In this document: positions 1 to 13,600 of the stretch, one piece after another
Position numbering within the stretch: the stretch's first letter is position 1
Layout of the letters: each line of letters starts with the position of its first letter
NCBI GenBank assembly: GCA_013400115.1
Contig: VXBP01010395.1
Location: forward strand, 186,001 to 250,000
From: Rhinopomastus cyanomelas
Taxonomy: Eukaryota > Chordata > Aves > Bucerotiformes > Rhinopomastidae
DNA length: 64,000 bases
Reading direction: 5' to 3'
Position numbers and translations under genes: made by a program
Notes under the pieces: model-generated
Told to the model about the DNA's origin: nothing
Database searches by the model: none
The model's input: the letters and a program-made list of their open reading frames with translations, nothing else

Positions 1-1556
1 GCAATAAAATGCTGTTCAAAAGCAGCTTGGATTAAACTCAAAGCTTGAACCAGAAACCCACAATCACTAGAAGCAAATGTACGTGTTGATTAGTAGATCA
101 AAACGCAACCAACCCTGAGGAAGTATTTTACGGCAACAAGTGGACAACGAACAGCAGAGAGACATCAAGTAAGCAAACAAAGCAGACAGCTTCTGGAGAT
201 TAGTTCGTTAAATCTCACTGGAACCTTTGTTCCTCTGGAAACTAAAACTGGCTTCACATGAAAAACACTTGTTCTCTGGACGGCAACAGCAGTTTTGGCA
301 CAGAACACCTGCAGATTTCCATGTGGCACGAGACCCTGCTGGTGTCCTCAGCCCCTTGGCACTCCAAGCAGCAAACACTCGGGCACCCCTGATTTCCTGG
401 GTTTGCATTATAGAAACTAGTTCTCATTTGGCAAGAAGGGGCTGATTGAATAAACACATGAGTAAGGGACTTGACAGCTTTCACACTAACATTAACCTGT
501 GTAACTATGGTGGCTGAACACAGCTTTGCTATGAACACGACCCACCTCTGGAAAGAATGCCACCCAAAACACAACACTCTTCTCATTGAATTTACGAAGC
601 CAAGCACTCGGCTGACTACACCAGGACCAATATTTGTCTGTTCAAATGAGTCACAGGCCATTGGGTGGACAATCTGTCTGTTCAACAGCTCATTAATCCT
701 CAGAAATTTGAAAAGCAGAGATTTGGCATTTTTTTTTTTTTACACAGGTTAGGAGCTGCAGGTGGACTTGCTCACACAGATTACATGCCCTGCAGAAAGG
801 GAATGACGACCAGCCCTCATGAAACACTCCTGTCCCTCCTGCTCAGACAGATATGATCGGGAAAAGCTCTGAATCAATCCCTTGTGCTCCTCTGGATGAT
901 GCATTCAAGCTGGGCACAGAAGACAAATGGTTCTGAACCAGACACAGAAGTCTCTTTCTTAAAGCCAAAGAAGAAGTAGGGTCCAACAGCACCTCCAAAC
1001 CAGAGTCTAATTCCTCATCTGTCTTAGGGCAAGGGAACTAGGAGTGCTTTTACATCAAAAGATGTAGGGGGGCACTTATTCCGTCAGCTCTGCATACACC
1101 CCAAGCTGACTGGAAAGGATGTAACTGTCTCGGTGTTGAGCACCAGCAAAGACGCCCAGTTTCTGCTCGGGGTTGAGCAGCACTAAACACAGCATCTGAT
1201 TTGGTACCTGGGGTTTATCCTGCCTGTGATTTCATCTTTTATTTTAAGAAGATGGCTTCCTTTCTGATTTGTTGCTGTCTACTCAAAGAAGGAAAAACTT
1301 TGATCTCACAGTGAAGATGCCCACCTTACTTGTCAAGGTTCTACTAGTTAACTGTGGTGTTTAAGAAGTCCTTCTACAGTGGAGTGCTGAATGCCTGCAG
1401 ACAGGACTGCCTCATGGAAATACACACACGCACCATGCTGGCAAGAGTAGAAGGCAAAGCAGGTGATTAGTAGAGCCCCTGCGAGCGTAACATTGAGTAG
1501 CCATGCGTGCTCCTGATTAGTTCCTGTTCCTTCATGACATGACTCCCAGCTCTCAC
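1..1556 (-). other. LMO7 intron, LIM finger 1 to finger 2 (partial)
   Basis: I looked for the second LIM finger (CxxC...CxxC with NDCY-like end) on the minus strand and did not find it. The open frames at 208-685 contain cysteines but no LIM spacing. No repeat is obvious except a T run near 730. Confidence 0.75.
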
Positions 1557-1665
1557 CTTAAAGCACTGTAAATGATAACAAAGACCAAGAGACTCAATGA
1601 TCATGGCTGCTCCTTTGCCCAGAACGTTATTACAGTATGAACAGATTTTCTTCCCACTGACTGAC
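1557..1665 (-). CDS. LMO7: LMO7 exon, LIM domain zinc finger 1 (109 bp)
   Basis: It encodes SVSGKKICSYCNNVLGKGAA then MIIESLGLCYHLQCFK. Cys-x2-Cys and His-x2-Cys supply the four ligands of the first LIM zinc finger, and LGKGAAMIIESLxLxYHxxCF is the family signature. The acceptor is aaatatttag and the donor TTTAAG|gtgaga. It is phase 0 at its end. The second finger is not found in bases 1-1556 and should lie left of the window. Confidence 0.97.
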
Positions 1666-4600
1666 CTAAATATAGAATGAAAATCCTTATAACCAGCTTG
1701 AACAGGCTTCAAAGACAAGAGTTATCAAAGACTTTTTAAGATTCAAAACAAAAAACACACTGGTAGGACGTGGACTATCAGGCTGCCTGGGGAAAATAAA
1801 CTGAAAAGGAATATTCTTTGCAGCAGATGTCAAAGCCAGGGAGAACTGAACTATTATAATTTAGATCACAGTTACATGGGAGCAAATAAATTCTGTCACA
1901 TTCTTGGGAAATATTTCATTGTATAAAACACCTCCTACAAATACACAGACCCAGAGAATGGCTTAGGTTGGAAACGATCTCGGAAATCACCTAGTCCCAA
2001 CTCCTCTGCCATGGGCAGGGACACCTCTCACTAGACCAGGCTTGCAGAGTCCCATCCACCTGTCCTTGAACACTGCCACGGAGGGAGCAAAGGGGTCTAG
2101 CAGTATAAAAAAGCAAAGTTTATTGTGAAGTTTGAACAGTAGGGGCACATGTTTTGTGCATAATTGTTGTAAAGACTTGGGTTTTGCTAGCATCACTGCC
2201 AAGTCCCACCATCTGCACTGTGATAGACAACAGAAAGCTAGTCCTGATCATGGAACACTATGTTAACTCTTCAGACATACCAGTTTCCATAGATAGAATC
2301 ATTAGGGATTGGAAGGGACCTTCAAAGATCATCTAGTCCAATCCCCCTGACACAGCAGCATCACCTAGACCAAGTCACACAGGAACACATCCACAAGGGC
2401 TTTAAACGTCTCCAGTGAAGGAGACTCTACAACCCCCCTGGGCAGCCTGTTCCAGTGCTCTGTCACCCTCACTGGGAAGAAGTTCCTTCTCATATTGATG
2501 TGGAACCTCCTCTGTTCCAGCTCACACCCACTGCCCCCTGTCCTATCACTAGATGACATTGAGAAGAGCCCATCTCCATCCTCAAGAACTACATCTACCA
2601 AGGGTAATGAGAACAAGTAAACATCAATACAAAGATGAATTATAAATTATATTATATATAAAGAATGTGGGAACTGAATTTAAAACAAACAAAAATAACC
2701 AACCAACCAACACAAGAAATCAAACAAAAAAGAAAGGGAATAATTTTTTCACCAAGTGCCTGAGAGTCTAAGAGGCAGTGAAGGAAGCAGTGTTCACACT
2801 ACTGTTATATAAATGTAATTGTATTAGGATAATTCTCTATAGTTTTAACCCAAGCTATTTTAAAAATGTTTTGCATATCTAAAACCACAGAGATCTCTGC
2901 CCTGCCAAAGCTGAATTCCAGTGTTGTTCCAAAAATACATTGCTATTCTTACTTCCTCCTCCTCGATTAAAACCAACATCCTGCTCTGTAAGTCTCCAGG
3001 GCTACGGGTTATGAGCATTCCTGAGCGCTCCTTGAGATGACATTGACCACATGCCAGGAAGAGGGGAGGAGAGACCAAGATGAGGGTCATAAAGTGTGGG
3101 TTTCAAGACTGTTTCGTTAAAACAAACCTAAGAAAATGTCAGAAATGCCATCTGGAGCAGGCTTTCGCTGATCTTGGTAACCAAACACAGCTTGGAGACC
3201 CAAGGCTCATTACTCCAGTCTCTTTGCTTTTTTAACCCATGACAAGCAGTAATGACAAACCTGGGGGAATTTTCTGAATGACTGAAGGAGGGAGCTAATA
3301 CCAGCCTGTATTTTCACTATCCCATCCACACAGATAACTCCTGGTACTTTTCAGGCCACTGTGGTTGACCACCATACATACAAAGTCCTCTCTGTCATGA
3401 CCTGAAGTGAGTGTCTTCCCAGTACAAGGACACCAACTCACCTGCTGCGTGTCTGGGATCCTGACTGGGAAGCAGAGAGAGGAGACTGAGCCCGGGGTGC
3501 TGTCTGGGACACGGAGGGGGCTCTTGCAGAAGAGGCTGTAGGAGGTGCTTTGCTGGAGGAAGGAGTGCACATGTAGGCTCGATTTGAAGTAGACACCGGG
3601 CGACTGAAATCTTGACTAGAGGACAGAGATGAAGAGGAGGCAGACTGGCTCAGCCATGAGTGATGCCTCCATGAGCTTGTTCTTGAAGAGTCCAGATTAT
3701 CCAAAGACTCCCCTCTGTAACAGAGGTGCACACACAGACGTAAGTGGTGGCATGGCTGGAGCTGTATTTCAAAAGAGAAAGCCTTCCCCTAGCATTTCGA
3801 AGATTTTCTAACACAAATATGCTTGTCTGATCACACTGAGCAACAGTCTTCACATGCTGATTTAAAATATTTGAACAGCAAATTACCCTGGGTGTCCAGC
3901 CAGTCTCACGGGGAAAAAGCATGCAAGACAAAACAGAGGTGTCACTTAGCCACTACAGAATAAAAGCAAAACATTCTTCACTGCAGCCTTATCAGGGTGA
4001 ACCATATCAAAACCCACAGGAGAGCAACAGAGCTCAGATACCAGGTCTGTTTTTGTTTTCTCCAAGGGATACCGGATCAAAACCAGCAACCCACCCAGAC
4101 TGGATAGCATCATCTAGGTACGAGGTGTTGGCCCAACAGCCAAACCCTCTCTTGACTGATAACTCAGCTGCTTCCTGAGTGACAAAACCAACACTCCTCC
4201 ACGACCTAAAGCAAGAAATGAACTCCAGGCTTGGACGTACTTCTGTGTAAAACAAAGGCCATAACAATAGATTCCCACAACAAATTGTCACACTGAAATT
4301 CTTCAGCACATCTGGCAACGACAAGGCACGCTCCTGATTTCTACTGCTGGTATGCCAACCAAGAAAGAAGCATCTGAGCTATTTACAGGCTACATCCACA
4401 CTCTTCACTTACAAAAGCCATTTCATCCAAGCTGCAATACAGCTTCTTTTTTTACTGTCTCTGCTGCTATGCAGTTTAATTTACAGAATTTCACAGATTC
4501 AAACTGTTTCTGTACTCTGTAAATTTGAGCTGAAGTTTAGAGCAGGCAATCAACAATTCTTAACGAGAGACAAGGTGATTTTTTTTACCAGAACTCCTAC

Positions 4601-7600
4601 CTCCTCATACTACTGCTGTAGAGAGTAATGGGCTCCTTATGGATACTGGAACTGCGCTGCCTAATCCAGCTGCTGTCTGTGTGTAGAGATGTTTTCTTTC
4701 TCATTTCCTGAAGGATTTGCTGTCTCTCCAACTCGGCTGCAGACAGATTGTGCTCCTTCTGAGACTTCTTCTGTGAGTCAGTTGCGTGCCAGGACCTCTC
4801 TGAATACTTGCTTTGAGTACCTATAGGGACAAAGCGTGCAAACTTCAGCCAGACACCGTAAGGCACAAAGCAGTTATGCATCCAGCAGTCTGGCTGTAAC
4901 TTCAACAGCAGCTGCTCATCAGGGCAGGCACAAGGCCATTCAGCTGATCAGTATCTAACTTGGCAATACATCATCATTATAACATTTAGAAAGTTGTGTT
5001 TCCATTAGTGTGATCTTTTACATGTACTGAAGCTGAGCATCACGTGTATGTTCCTTCCCTTCCCCAGTGTACACACACACATTTATGTGCCTCTATATAA
5101 ACACACACACACATATGTTTTTCTAAGTGTGTAACCTCTTCTAGTGCCACAGTTTTGACTCTCTGCAACACAAACTGAAGCATCAATGGAATACACAGCT
5201 GAATGGTGGGACACTTCCTCTTTAGGGGTTTTTTTTCTGTAAGCTGTTCTTGTTTTCAAGAATTTGTTCCTTATTCAAGGCACCAAACAAAGCTTTATCT
5301 TGCTTTGTACAGACACATGGGTATGAGATGGGGAAATCTTACCGAGTTCCTCTATTAATTCTATATTATATTAACTAGTCAGTTGAAGTTAGAGTAATGG
5401 TACAGACAGTCCCTGAAGCTTTAGAAGGGGAAAGAAACAAGTCCCCTTTCTACTGTAGGTGTTTGCATGTTGGAAGGCAGCAATTGCTTCTTCATTTCTT
5501 AGACCCAAGTAACTGTGCTTTCCAGTAGGACTAATCACTCAGCGTAAGTAATTGGATTGCAGTGTCAGACCCTGTGTTTCCTTTTCACAGATCACCACTA
5601 TAAGGCACCAGGTAAGTTTACTTGCTCATTAGTTCTGATGACCCCGCTTTAAGAGATGAAAACAGCAGGGTATGAGTTCACAATATATGCTCCAACACAC
5701 TATTTACTTTACTGTATGAACTTAGATTACGTTCTAGCTGTGTTCTGGACACAGGAAAAGCTTTCAGGCATCTTCTGCTGCGAAGTACTTATAAAGCTGG
5801 TTGGGTTTACACACATTCCTTTGAAAAGGCAGTAATGAAAGGCAGCAAGGAGCTGAAGTCCAGGAAACCAGCCACTGGGACAGCACTGAGAGCTGACTTC
5901 TAGCTGTGTTACTCCCTAGGCTAGCAAAAGTTCAAGAGAGCAGATAGTTCCACTAAATACATCAGGAACTTGATATCTGAAGCTTTGACAGAGTCAAGGC
6001 ATCGAGAGCACACACATCTTACATTATGTACCCACGCAATCGTTTAAGGACAAGTATCAGCCATGTAAGAACTCAGGCATCTAAGAGCCCTTTGCAATCA
6101 CTGCTGAGTCTTCAAGAGAGCAGCTAATCGTAGCTGCTTTAGGCTTACACACCCACTGCATGAAATTCCTCCTGCTGTTGAAACTTCATTAAACTGGCAC
6201 GACATGAATTTGGAATACAGCGTGGCTACCTAAAAGCACTTTCTTAGCATGACTACCAAGCCACCAATCCTTTTTAACAAGCCCCACTTCAACAACAATG
6301 GAAATCAAACAGAGCTCACCATTTCTGATTGTGTTGAAGTCATTCAGTTCTGAAGTCGACTTGGACTTATTCCTGTGGATATAGAAAACATCGATTTCTC
6401 AGTCTGAACTAAGACACCTAATCACAGGTAAAGATATAGCACTGCAGACCACAGATATGCAGCCTCTTTTTTCACTATCCTTCCAATCAATGACTTATAG
6501 TGTATTTAAAACAAGAGGCACAAACACCCAAACAAAAAGTTATTAAGGGGAAATATTCAAACAGAACATTAAGGGGAAAACAGGGGATCAATCATAGAAT
6601 CATTAGGGACTGGAAGGGACCTCGAAAGATCGTCCAGTCCAATCCCCCTGCCACAGCAGGATCACCTAGACCAAGCCACATCTTTTTGTTGAAGCAAACA
6701 CAAAGTCCTTCCCTATGGAATCTTTGTGAAGACTAGTCAGACAGTCTAAGAAATGATAACTTTCAAAGATGGTCTATAAATGATTTAATAACTTCATGAG
6801 AAACTTAAATCATACTTCAGCACTGTTACTGGACTGTAAGCAAAATCTTCCATCAAACACTGGATTGTTCTCTGCACATGTATTATTTTCTGATTATAGC
6901 CAGCAGCATAACTTTTTAATAAGCTTTAGCCACGAAGTGTCATTCAATATAGAGGAAGACAAATGCCAAGGAGCTGGTTTTCTGACAGCACTGAGCAGGA
7001 ACTTCAGCAACACCTCTGCTATTGATGTCTAGTAAAAGAGGCAGTCTCTTAATTTAAAATGCATCAGAAAGGAACAGAAATCCCTTTCTGGGTCACAACT
7101 CAAAGCTGCTACATGGTGTTTATACACACAGCACTGTCTGCTTAACAATGTTTTGAGTCTTGTCCTTTGTTTATAGATAAATGATGCATAACCTGCGAGG
7201 TGTTTCTTGTCCCCCCAGGTTCCAATTGCCTGTTCTCCCCAGTTTTAGTATCTGATTGAGAAGATGCAGCAATTTCACTGTTGCTTGGAGTGAACAGGAA
7301 TTCCAACAGGCTGGTCAGACCCACAAGTGTGTCAGCCTGTGATGCTTTCAGCACATGGGTGTCCTCACACATACATCCAAGATGTAACTATACAGCGCAG
7401 GCACCTTCTGAAGTTAGATTTAGCTCTTCCCACAGCAACAGAACCATTGGTTTTATCCTAAGTTTTGGGGTTCCCCTTTAAATAAACAAGGACATGCTTG
7501 CTCCAAGTGTAAGAACTGATTACACAGAGAGCAGTGGCAAACTTCCAGTAGTACTATGGGATTCCACCTTAAACAACAGGTTGATAAAAGCAGTCTGGAT

Positions 7601-10600
7601 TTAGGTAACCTCAGCATTTATTTAACCATAGCCCAGTTACTAAAACATAGAAGAAAGAGTTGTTTACTCCAAGCCCAAATCTGTAGTTGCTATTACATCC
7701 TATTGAAATAAAGACTAAACAAAATGCTATAATAAAGCCCCTGAAGTAAAACAGATTAGAAAAGACCCAAGGTTAGAGAGTAAAACTTAACAAGTAGGAC
7801 ATCTCACTTACCTCCTTGTTTACTCTCTCAAGTTGCACAATCCTGACTGGGAGGACTGCACCTTAGTTTGTACAGCATGTTGTGACACAACCACAATACT
7901 ATCTGAAATTGTTCTCCAGCCAGATAAATCTGGTGCCACCCACATATTTATTTCCTCACAATTCTGCTTCTCCCAGTAAAACCCTACTGGTTGACTAACT
8001 TGTTTACAGCACAGTGCATATTTTGCTGAAAGTTTGTCTGTTTCTTTCCTCAACACAAAAACACGCCATAAAAAGTGTGCAGCACAACAGCACTGTGAAG
8101 TGCACCCCTAGGTGCCATGGCTGAAGTATATGGGAAGTTTCAAACATAGAAATGTCAATGTTACAGTCTGTGCTGAGATTCAGCATCACACCTACCTGTC
8201 AGCAAATGACTGGTCAGGTTGCTCCTCAATGGTTTTAGAGACTTCATAATGCTCATAATGCCTACAAAAACATACAGGACAGATCAGGTTTATATATACA
8301 GAAGATGACAGACATAAATACTTCCTACTAAAAATATTAAGATCAGATCCTTAAGGGATAAAGAAAGGAAAGAAAACCCCAAACAGTTAGAAGTTCTATG
8401 AAGCCTTAATTTTAGCCAGCCTGATCTAGGGTGGGGTGTCCCTGCCAGTGGTGGAGGGGGTTGGAACTGGATGATCCCGTGGTCGCTTCTAACCCTGAGT
8501 GACTGTATGACTTGGTCTAGGTGATCCTGCTGTGGTGGGGGGATTGGACTGGATGATCTTTCGAGGTCCCTTCCAATCCCTAATGATTCTATGATTCTAA
8601 ATACAACTAGCAAAGTCAGGCTGCCAGAAAATCTGCCTGAGATTCTAGTTTGCGATTAACAAGGAACCCAAAAGGGTTAATATTTACTGCCTTTGCCAAA
8701 ATGGTTAATATCTGTTAGTGAAGACATTTCTAACCTAGCCATCAATTCAATGTGTTACCTGTCAATGAGAGGATGGCCAGCTCTGTTCTCTACTGTTTTA
8801 GACACCTCATAGCGCTCGTAATGTCTAGAAGCAAAAGACAGACAGAAGAAAACATCAATTAAAGACACGGACCGTGCAGTAAGTATAGAGACAATAGAGA
8901 AACTCCAGATTTGTCACTTAGAAGGATGAACAGAAATGAGGACAAAAGCTCCAGAGATCCTCTAAGGTGCTGCAAAAACTACAAGTACATGTGTGATTAT
9001 CTCACCCCTTTCAAAGCCAAAAGGCGAGTGTTGTCCACGCACAGCGGTTCTCTACAGGTTACGTGTGCATTCTAGTAAATGGTGCAGGTGCAGGTTGTAA
9101 CCCACAGAGAAACACTCACCCACTTCCACAGACTGAGCATCATGCAGCAAGCATTACGCTTTCACAGGTGTTTATAGAGTATTTCAGATATCTAACCCGT
9201 ACCTTTGGGTATCATCGTAAAGGAAGCATTTAACAGCCGATCATTTAAACCCCATTTTCATTACACTTGCTCCTTTACTATTAAGCAAAGCCATCCCTGC
9301 TTTGCAAAACACATCCTTTGGCAGCAACCTCAAAAGCAATTAAATCCCCTGGGAATAAAGCATGTATTGAGGATTTAGATATGCAGATAGTAGCTTCGTG
9401 TGTTACCGCACAAAGTCCTATCATCTTGCAACTGGGACAAGCTAAAATTGCCCAGATACCCTGGCCCAGCTGCCAGAAAAGAGCCTGCTTAAGCCAACAC
9501 AACCACGGTGCCTCTGCTTTGCTCAGCAGGCATCTCAAGCAGCAGTGAACTAAAGTCGCTCCAGGGCTGACAATCTCCCCTGCAAGTACACATGACTTTA
9601 TAATCATATTCTTTTCTCTGAAGACTTAACTTGCTACCATGCATTATCTTCAGCCATCTCTTATTACTTACATAAGAATAGGGGGAAATCCTCAAGAGAA
9701 ATGGCAAAGCTAGTCAGACACAAAGCACAAAACCAAATGCACGAGAAATAAGGAAAGGTTACTGCTTTAATCCGTTTCAGAGACATTAATCTCCCACGAT
9801 GCCTGTAACAGCAGTCAAAAAACTTCTAGGCAAGGACACGAACTTGAAAACTAATAGTTATGAGGTCTTCCTTCTGTTCTATTAAAAAAGAAGCCCATAA
9901 AAAAACTTCCCCAAAAATCAAACCAAGCTGCTGAAGAAGGTAATGAAGCTCTCTCATGCTCTACAATAAAAACATCCACAGTGTGCACTTCTAACAGGGC
10001 CATGGTATCTAAGGCAGTACCAGGGGGGTTGTGGAGTCTCCTTCACAGGAGACGTTTAAGACCCCCCTGGATGTGTTCCTGTGCGACTTGGTCTAGGTGG
10101 TCCTGCTGTGTTAGGGGGATTGGACTGGATGATCCAACCCCTAATGATTGTATGATTCTATCCTGGGGTATCATACTCTGACTGAACATAGTACGAGTCT
10201 TACATTAAAATCCTTATACATTCAGGACACACACACTCTCATTAGAAATGTATTTGAGTTGCTAATGCAGAGGGGAGAGACTGTACATGCTATCACAAAC
10301 ACACACCTTTGGTACTGAGGCATTTCTACTGACACCTCTCTTTGCCTTTCAGCCCGTCTCTTCTGCTCGTCCATCTCGGCCCGTCTCTTCTGCTCGTCCA
10401 TCTCGGCCCGTCTCTTCTGCTCGTCCATCTCGGCCCGTCTCTTCTGCTCCTCCATCTCGGCCCGTCTCTTCTGCTCCTCCATCTCGGCCCTCCTCTTCTG
10501 CTCCTCAGCATATTGCCATTCCCTTTCTTTACGTTGTCTCTCAAGCTCCAGCTCTCGGAGTTCCCTTTCTTGCTCAAAACGACGGGCTGCTTCCTCCTGC

Positions 10601-13600
10601 GTCCTTCGTTCCTCCTGAAGCCTTCTCCTTTCCTCTTCCTCATGCTGCAAGCGTGCTGCCAGCTCGCCTTCTCCATCTTTCCGCTCCTCAAGAGTATTCA
10701 CTTCAGTGCTTTCTCTCCAGCTTGACGCAGAGGGAGCACTTGCTGTGTTTAAGGTCAGAACGCTCTGCTCCTGTAACAAAGGAAAAAGTAAAAGGCAAGG
10801 GAGCTCTTATATGAGCAGGATGCTCACTCAGAAAAGTTCCTTTATTCTGTGAGGAAACTGTGTAAAACACACCCTGAACAATTTCGGTGCCTATTTACTT
10901 GGTTTCATGCTTTGAGTGACCCCTAGGACATTACTGTCCCAATGCAAAAGCTTCACTCCACACAGCAACCGTAGCGAGCGCCACAGCAGTGTGACCACAG
11001 CTATGCAAAACATCCTGCTTTTTGAAGTATCACTTACATTTCAAGCCATCCCCACTTAAAATACCCACGGAAAACAAACTCTTCAGTGACACCCAGCATT
11101 TCTCCCTACTGTTTTGACTTAGAAACCTGAGAGCTGCCTGAGAGTGTACAGACAAAGATATACAGGGCAAGTGTATACCAGAGTAATTAATTTCACATGA
11201 ATCTTCAGTGTGGATGAACCCCCACCCTGCTCCATTGTTCTACCATTTGAAAGTCAAGTGTCCGACCTACCACTCTACGACTCGTCTCTCAAACATGAGA
11301 AAAGGTCTTGCAGTGGTCAACAGATGCTTTAGTTACAGGGAACAAATACTGTTCTACAGTCACAGAACCATTAGGGATTGGAAGGGACCTCGAGAGATCA
11401 TCCAGTCCAACCCCCCTGACACAGCAGTCTGTCCAAACCTCTAGTGCTAGAGAAAGTATGAAACGTCCCTACGCTGCTGTGAAGTCCTCAAACAACTCCA
11501 AGAGCTTTCTTATTGAAGTTCTAAGCCTTAAATTACAATCTCCTTATTTGTGACACAACTGACATAGCTAGGATGCCTGAAGCAGCTCTTGTACAGCAAC
11601 AAAGAAGAGATATGTCAGACACATCTCAAGCTTAACAAAAAGCCTGTTGATCTTCCACAGGCAACAACCACAGAGAACAGCATCTACAGAAGCTACAGGC
11701 ACTCAATGTTCTGAAGCACATGACAGCAAACACAAATTTATCAGAGACGGGATGAAGTGGTTGCTCATAACAAGCCAGGCACTTCAGAGCATGCCTCATG
11801 ATGAGGTGATGGAGCAGAATCTAAACAAGTGTCACTAGAAGACACACAGCAAAGGTGACCAGGTGACCGTATTGTTCTCTGCACGATAATTAATAATTGC
11901 TGTAATGTTTTGCTAAAATATTCCTGGCATTAATTACCCAATCAATCCACAAGCAAAAAAAATCATCAGTTCAACTGGTCTGAAAACATTTACTCCTTCC
12001 AGCCCATTTTTGCAGCCTCTTCTGCTAAATTATGGACAACAATATATTTTCCAAAGTAAGATAAAGTAAGTTATTTGCCTGCTTGCATGTATCTACTGTA
12101 AGGGAAGAAAGCTACCATGAACCTAAACATTCAAAGGTGAAGCCATATTCATAGCCTACCTCATCAAAATATTTGGAGCTCTCCTTTTCTGCTTCTTGCT
12201 TAGCTCGTAGCCATTCTTCCCTCAGCTTTTCTTGCTCCCGTTTGTACTTCTCCTGTTAGGTTAGATTGAAGTTAAACATGTAAATACAAAACGTGGTGGG
12301 TTTGCATAAAGTGCACTCTGGTATTTAATGTGTTTTTTAACAGAGAAGCATGATAAGAACATGTTTGAGTTCTAGTAGGACACTAGGTCTGACCTGAGCA
12401 AACCAAATCCTGGCCCAAATACAATCCAAAGGAGTTGTGCAATTTATCTTGGATAACCTGGACTTACTACACATAGAATCATTAGGGACTGGAAAGACCT
12501 CAAAAGATCATCTAGTCCAATCCCCCTACACATCAAGTCTCATAACAACTGACCTCCATTTGTTGTATCCCCTGTCTTACAATTCAGTTCCTATTTGAAC
12601 AAAAAGCAGCTGTCTGAGGCATTTCTTAAGTAATGGAGTGATTGTATTGAACTTGGAAACGGGCACGTTAATACCACAAAGTGATCACTAAGTGAAATGT
12701 GAGACAGCAACATGGTTTGAGCAAGAACTCGTGGTTGTTGTTATCGAAACTAAAACTATTTTGGGACTGCCAAATTTGTCCTATGACTGGATTCAGCATA
12801 AAAATCAATGTGATGTCTCAGTATCGCCAAAAGTACACAGCAGATGCTTTGGTGGTTTTGTCAGTCACCGCTTAATTCTGGGGAAAAGCAAAACATTTAA
12901 CGATGTCAAAAGTACTAGTGATTCTGTGATTCCTTCTAAAATGCTGGAAATAAGCAGAGACTTAACTTATTTTCTCTGTTACTTGCAAATTCATCATGGG
13001 GAAGAGAAAGAACATTATTGCCTCTTCAGGCATCAAATGGAGGAATCATAGAATCATTCAGGTTGGACAAGACCCTTGGGATCACTGAGTCCAAACATCA
13101 ATCCTACTCTACAAGTTCACTCCTAAACCAGATCCCCCAACTAAGCAACTTTTAAACTCATCCAGGGATGGTGACTCAACAATCACCCTGGGCAGCCCAT
13201 TCCAGTGCCTGGCCACTCTTTCAGTGAAGGATTTTTTTCCTGATGTCCAATCTAAACCTACCTTGTTGAAGCTTGAAACACTTCCCTCTGGTTCTGTTGC
13301 TAATGACTGTGAGCAGAGACCAGCACCAACATCTCTACAATGTCCTTTCAAGTAGTTGTAGAGAGCAATGAGGTCTCTCCTAAGCCTTCTCTTCCCCAAA
13401 CCACAGTACAGATCACAAATGGGTTTAGAAGGGCACAGCTCTTGCCTGGCACAGTTTGTAAGCCAAAAGCAATGATAAAAGACAAAACACCCCAAAAGCT
13501 GAGTTGCTTTGACATCACAGTTTTCTGCTGAATGTGCCAAGTAAATTGTGTTCAGACAAACCCCCCCCCAGCCAATGGACTAAATAATGAATTTCCGTTT

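Larger units (their letters stand above)
1666..3441 (-). other. LMO7 intron
   Basis: It contains CR1 pieces at 1951 and 2291 and an AT-rich stretch near 2640-2720. Nothing else is seen. Confidence 0.85.

Noticed and set aside
208..685. Cysteine-rich minus-strand open frames that might be the second LIM finger
   Set aside because: The Cys and His residues do not have LIM spacing, the frames overlap and shift, and there is no resemblance to the conserved family end.
5591..5611. Plus-strand 21-nt segment with a fine acceptor (cttttcacag) and donor (CAG|gtaagt)
   Set aside because: It is antisense to LMO7 with no partner exons; most likely chance.
7142..7372. Minus-strand open frame of 76 codons with protein-like composition
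   Set aside because: No suitable acceptor/donor in phase, and mammals join RNKSxST directly to the preceding exon here.
7812..7842. Minus-strand pseudo-exon with a perfect donor GGAG|gtaagt
   Set aside because: Including it would shift the frame between the exons at 8196 and 6372, and its sequence does not match any LMO7 segment.
10287..10814. Long plus-strand open frames rich in Pro/Ser/Arg or Leu
   Set aside because: They are antisense shadows of the low-complexity 27-bp repeats in the LMO7 coiled-coil exon.
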